This document shows positions 13,546-15,154 of a DNA stretch of 15,154 nt, piece after piece. The notes under the pieces are model-generated. The model was not told where the DNA came from and ran no database searches. It saw nothing but the letters and a program-made list of their open reading frames with translations. The stretch covers positions 1 to 15,154 of the forward strand of contig JACQDS010000033.1 in assembly GCA_016200995.1 (NCBI GenBank), written 5' to 3'. The first letter of the stretch is position 1; each line of letters opens with the position of its first letter. Source of the DNA: Candidatus Azambacteria bacterium (GTDB taxonomy: Bacteria; Patescibacteriota; Minisyncoccia; GWC2-36-17; M10-OD1-4). Made by a program: the position numbers and the translations under genes.

Positions 13546-14646
13546 ATGGAAAATGTTGATGATGAATTAAAAAATATATTAAGGGACACAAGTAAGCTTT
13601 CTTCCATAATAGAGAACAGTTTTGACGGTATAGTAATTACTGACAAGGAAGGAGTGATACGCTATGTCAATAAGGCGTGGGAAAAGATGACCGGCTGGAC
13701 GAGAGAAGAGGTGATAGGAAAAGTGACACCAAGAATTCTAAAATCAGGAGAAAAAAGCCAGGAGTTTTACGAAAATCTTTGGAAAACTATCACTTCCGGA
13801 GGCGTGGCTCGGGCCGAGATACAAGATAAAAGAAAGGACGGCGCTTTGTACGACACGGATGAGATAATAATGCCGGTGAAAGGTGGCGCCGGAGAGATAG
13901 TCGGCTACGCCGGCTTTCAGCGCGACATCACAGATAGAAAAAAAATAGACAGAATGAAAACGGAGTTCATATCCGTCGCCTCGCATCAACTGAGAACTCC
14001 GATGACGACAATCAGGCTTTTTGTTGAGTTGCTTTCAAGCGAGGATTTCGGCGAACTCAACAAAGACCAAAAAGAGCATGTCGGCGAGATCTACAAAGCG
14101 ACAAAAAGAATGATCGCTCTGCTCAATGACCTCCTTGATGTCTCAAGAGCGGACTCCGGCAAGCTGAAGATCAACAGAGAGAGTGTTGATGTGGAGGAAC
14201 TGGTGCAGTCGATTTTGGAAGAGACAAAGCTTATCACAAAATCAAAACATTGCGGAATCCACTTTGATGTCCCGGGTCAAAAACTGCCGAACACCTACAC
14301 CGATCCGCACCTTCTAAGGCAGATATTCAGAAATCTTCTGGATAATGCCGTAAACTATTCCAATGTTGACTTGTGCAGAATAAGTCTTAAATTAGGCACT
14401 GAAGACGGATTCATAAAAGTCGGCATCACTGATTCTGGAATAGGAATATCCGACAGCGATAAGGAAAGAATATTCACCAGGTTTTTCAGAGCGGAAAATG
14501 CCGTCAGGATATCGCCGGACGGCACAGGACTCGGGCTCCATGTCGTCAAAAACATAGCCGAGCTTCTCGGTGGCAGGGTTTGGTTTGAATCCGAACTCGG
14601 AAAGGGCTCAACATTTTATTTTACGATCCCTATAAGCGTGGAATAA
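13546..14646 (+). CDS. Soluble PAS-domain sensor histidine kinase
   Basis: 366 residues, no membrane helix or signal, so a cytoplasmic sensor. PAS domain with its C-terminal motif at about 15-130 (SFDGIVITDKEGVIRYVNKAWEKMTGWTREEVIGK ... GYAGFQRDITDRK). HisKA dimerisation domain with the phospho-acceptor His147 in SVASHQLRTPMT. HATPase domain with N box RNLLDNAVNYS, G1 ITDSGIGI, F box FTRFFRA and G2 GTGLGLHVVKN (from about 326). All catalytic boxes are intact. The ligand or redox cue of the PAS domain cannot be read; no heme or flavin motif is obvious. No response regulator gene is adjacent. It lies 42 nt after the broken permease gene on the same strand, with its own candidate promoter. No clear Shine-Dalgarno. 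Confidence 0.94.
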   Translation: MENVDDELKNILRDTSKLSSIIENSFDGIVITDKEGVIRYVNKAWEKMTGWTREEVIGKVTPRILKSGEKSQEFYENLWKTITSGGVARAEIQDKRKDGALYDTDEIIMPVKGGAGEIVGYAGFQRDITDRKKIDRMKTEFISVASHQLRTPMTTIRLFVELLSSEDFGELNKDQKEHVGEIYKATKRMIALLNDLLDVSRADSGKLKINRESVDVEELVQSILEETKLITKSKHCGIHFDVPGQKLPNTYTDPHLLRQIFRNLLDNAVNYSNVDLCRISLKLGTEDGFIKVGITDSGIGISDSDKERIFTRFFRAENAVRISPDGTGLGLHVVKNIAELLGGRVWFESELGKGSTFYFTIPISVE

Positions 14647-14768
14647 GATTACAAGGCGGCTGAATTTCGAGCGCGCGCGTGTTATTTTAATACAAGGTGA
14701 CTTCTATTCACATGCAAAAGAGTTGGCGGCAAGAGAACTGAGAGCGCACAGAAATCACAATTCAAATT

Positions 14769-14775
14769 AAAGGAG
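14769..14775 (+). promoter_or_regulatory. Strong Shine-Dalgarno site
   Basis: AAAGGAG with 6 nt to ATG 14782. It is the clearest ribosome binding site in the window and fixes the start of the last gene. The 135 nt between the kinase stop (14646) and this start hold a CG-alternating patch (GAGCGCGCGCGTG, about 14670-14682) but no gene or clear terminator that I can see. Confidence 0.75.
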
Positions 14776-14781
14776 AATGAC

Positions 14782-15154
14782 ATGCAAGTAAGCGACAAAA
14801 CACAAAAACTACTAGAAGAGATTGGACTCAAATATATTGAGACTATCGTTGAAAGACGAGGTACACTCGCTTTACGAGTCTCTTGTAATGGAAAGCGCGC
14901 AGTACTTAAATTGCAGAGCGAGGATGGAAGCAAGGAAGCGAGTTATAAGGCCAGGCTCCTTGTTGGTGAAGCGGAAATACTCTCAAAAATTCCACACCTC
15001 ACTAACCAGCTCTACATGGATCACGGAAATAACAATGGAAGGCAGTGGCTACTAGTCCGAGAAATTAATGGTGAGGAAGTTAATCAGGCAGCAAAGCGAA
15101 TACGCGAAAGCACTGCCAGTATTAAGGAGAGAACTCCGTACCTCTTGAAGCTTT
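14782..15154 (+). CDS. Protein-kinase-like protein, 3'-truncated by window edge
   Basis: Open from ATG 14782 to the window end (124 codons, no stop), with a strong Shine-Dalgarno. The visible part looks like the N-lobe of a eukaryotic-type protein kinase or related phosphotransferase: a strand pair around TLALRVSCNGKRAVLKL with the likely ATP-binding Lys43 in AVLKL, a helix with GEAEIL giving the partner Glu, and a hinge-like WLLVREINGEEV. The Gly-rich loop is poorly conserved and the catalytic HxD and DFG motifs would lie beyond the edge, so the class is tentative; an aminoglycoside-phosphotransferase-like fold is the main alternative. Codon choice (CGA, CGC, CTA, CTC) differs from the AGA/AGG, CTT/TTG style of the neighbours, which hints at a different origin. 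Confidence 0.6.
   Translation, partial: MQVSDKTQKLLEEIGLKYIETIVERRGTLALRVSCNGKRAVLKLQSEDGSKEASYKARLLVGEAEILSKIPHLTNQLYMDHGNNNGRQWLLVREINGEEVNQAAKRIRESTASIKERTPYLLKL

Noticed and set aside
14822..15055. 77-codon open frame starting at 14822
   Set aside because: It lies in another frame inside the kinase-like gene, which has a strong Shine-Dalgarno and recognisable motifs.

Overview
The window (about 15.2 kb, moderately AT-rich, Lys/Glu-rich proteins, tightly packed genes with many 4-11 nt overlaps, few clear Shine-Dalgarno sites) looks like a chromosomal segment from a small-genome bacterium. A Patescibacteria/CPR member, Parcubacteria-like, is the best guess. This rests on the gene mix (RNase Y, single-chain alpha2-type glycyl-tRNA synthetase, archease-RtcB, DedA, a MacAB-like exporter with a long adaptor) and on protein style. 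No phylogenetic marker was tested. TGA is an ordinary stop here (archease, RtcB, hydrolase and phosphoribosyltransferase all end on TGA at natural C-termini), so the code is standard.

Layout. (1) 3-1472: 3' part of rny (RNase Y), cut by the window edge. (2) 1566-2739: the first half of an HU-type DNA-binding gene runs directly into a CNNM/CBS membrane-protein gene that lacks its start; this is a deletion or an assembly join. (3) 2799-4264: tRNA-Gly(UCC) with its own promoter, followed after 5 nt by glyS. (4) 4290-5711, minus strand: a sugar-nucleotidyltransferase (RmlA-like) and a DedA protein, ending in a 12-bp perfect hairpin shared with the convergent glyS. (5) 5738-5823: first copy of a dispersed GC-rich repeat, in the divergent intergenic region. 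(6) 5943-9781: a compact operon of BCAM0308-type zinc-ribbon protein, archease, RtcB RNA ligase, membrane-anchored alpha/beta hydrolase and phosphoribosyltransferase. (7) 9803-13503: a MacA-like adaptor, a second repeat copy that abuts and apparently overwrites the start of the ABC ATPase, then the ATPase and a MacB-type permease broken in the middle by a short foreign-looking GC-rich segment. (8) 13546-14646: a soluble PAS histidine kinase without an adjacent response regulator. (9) 14782-end: the start of a protein-kinase-like gene with a strong Shine-Dalgarno site and different codon use.

Functionally, the most coherent block is the RNA-repair operon. Archease activates RtcB, which joins 2',3'-cyclic phosphate and 5'-OH RNA ends, and the zinc-ribbon protein is overlapped by archease. 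The exporter genes would form an adaptor/ATPase/permease complex, but two of the three carry lesions. Together with the HU/CNNM join, that makes three damaged loci in about 11 kb. These are either real rearrangements, one linked to the repeat, or metagenome assembly faults; raw reads would decide.
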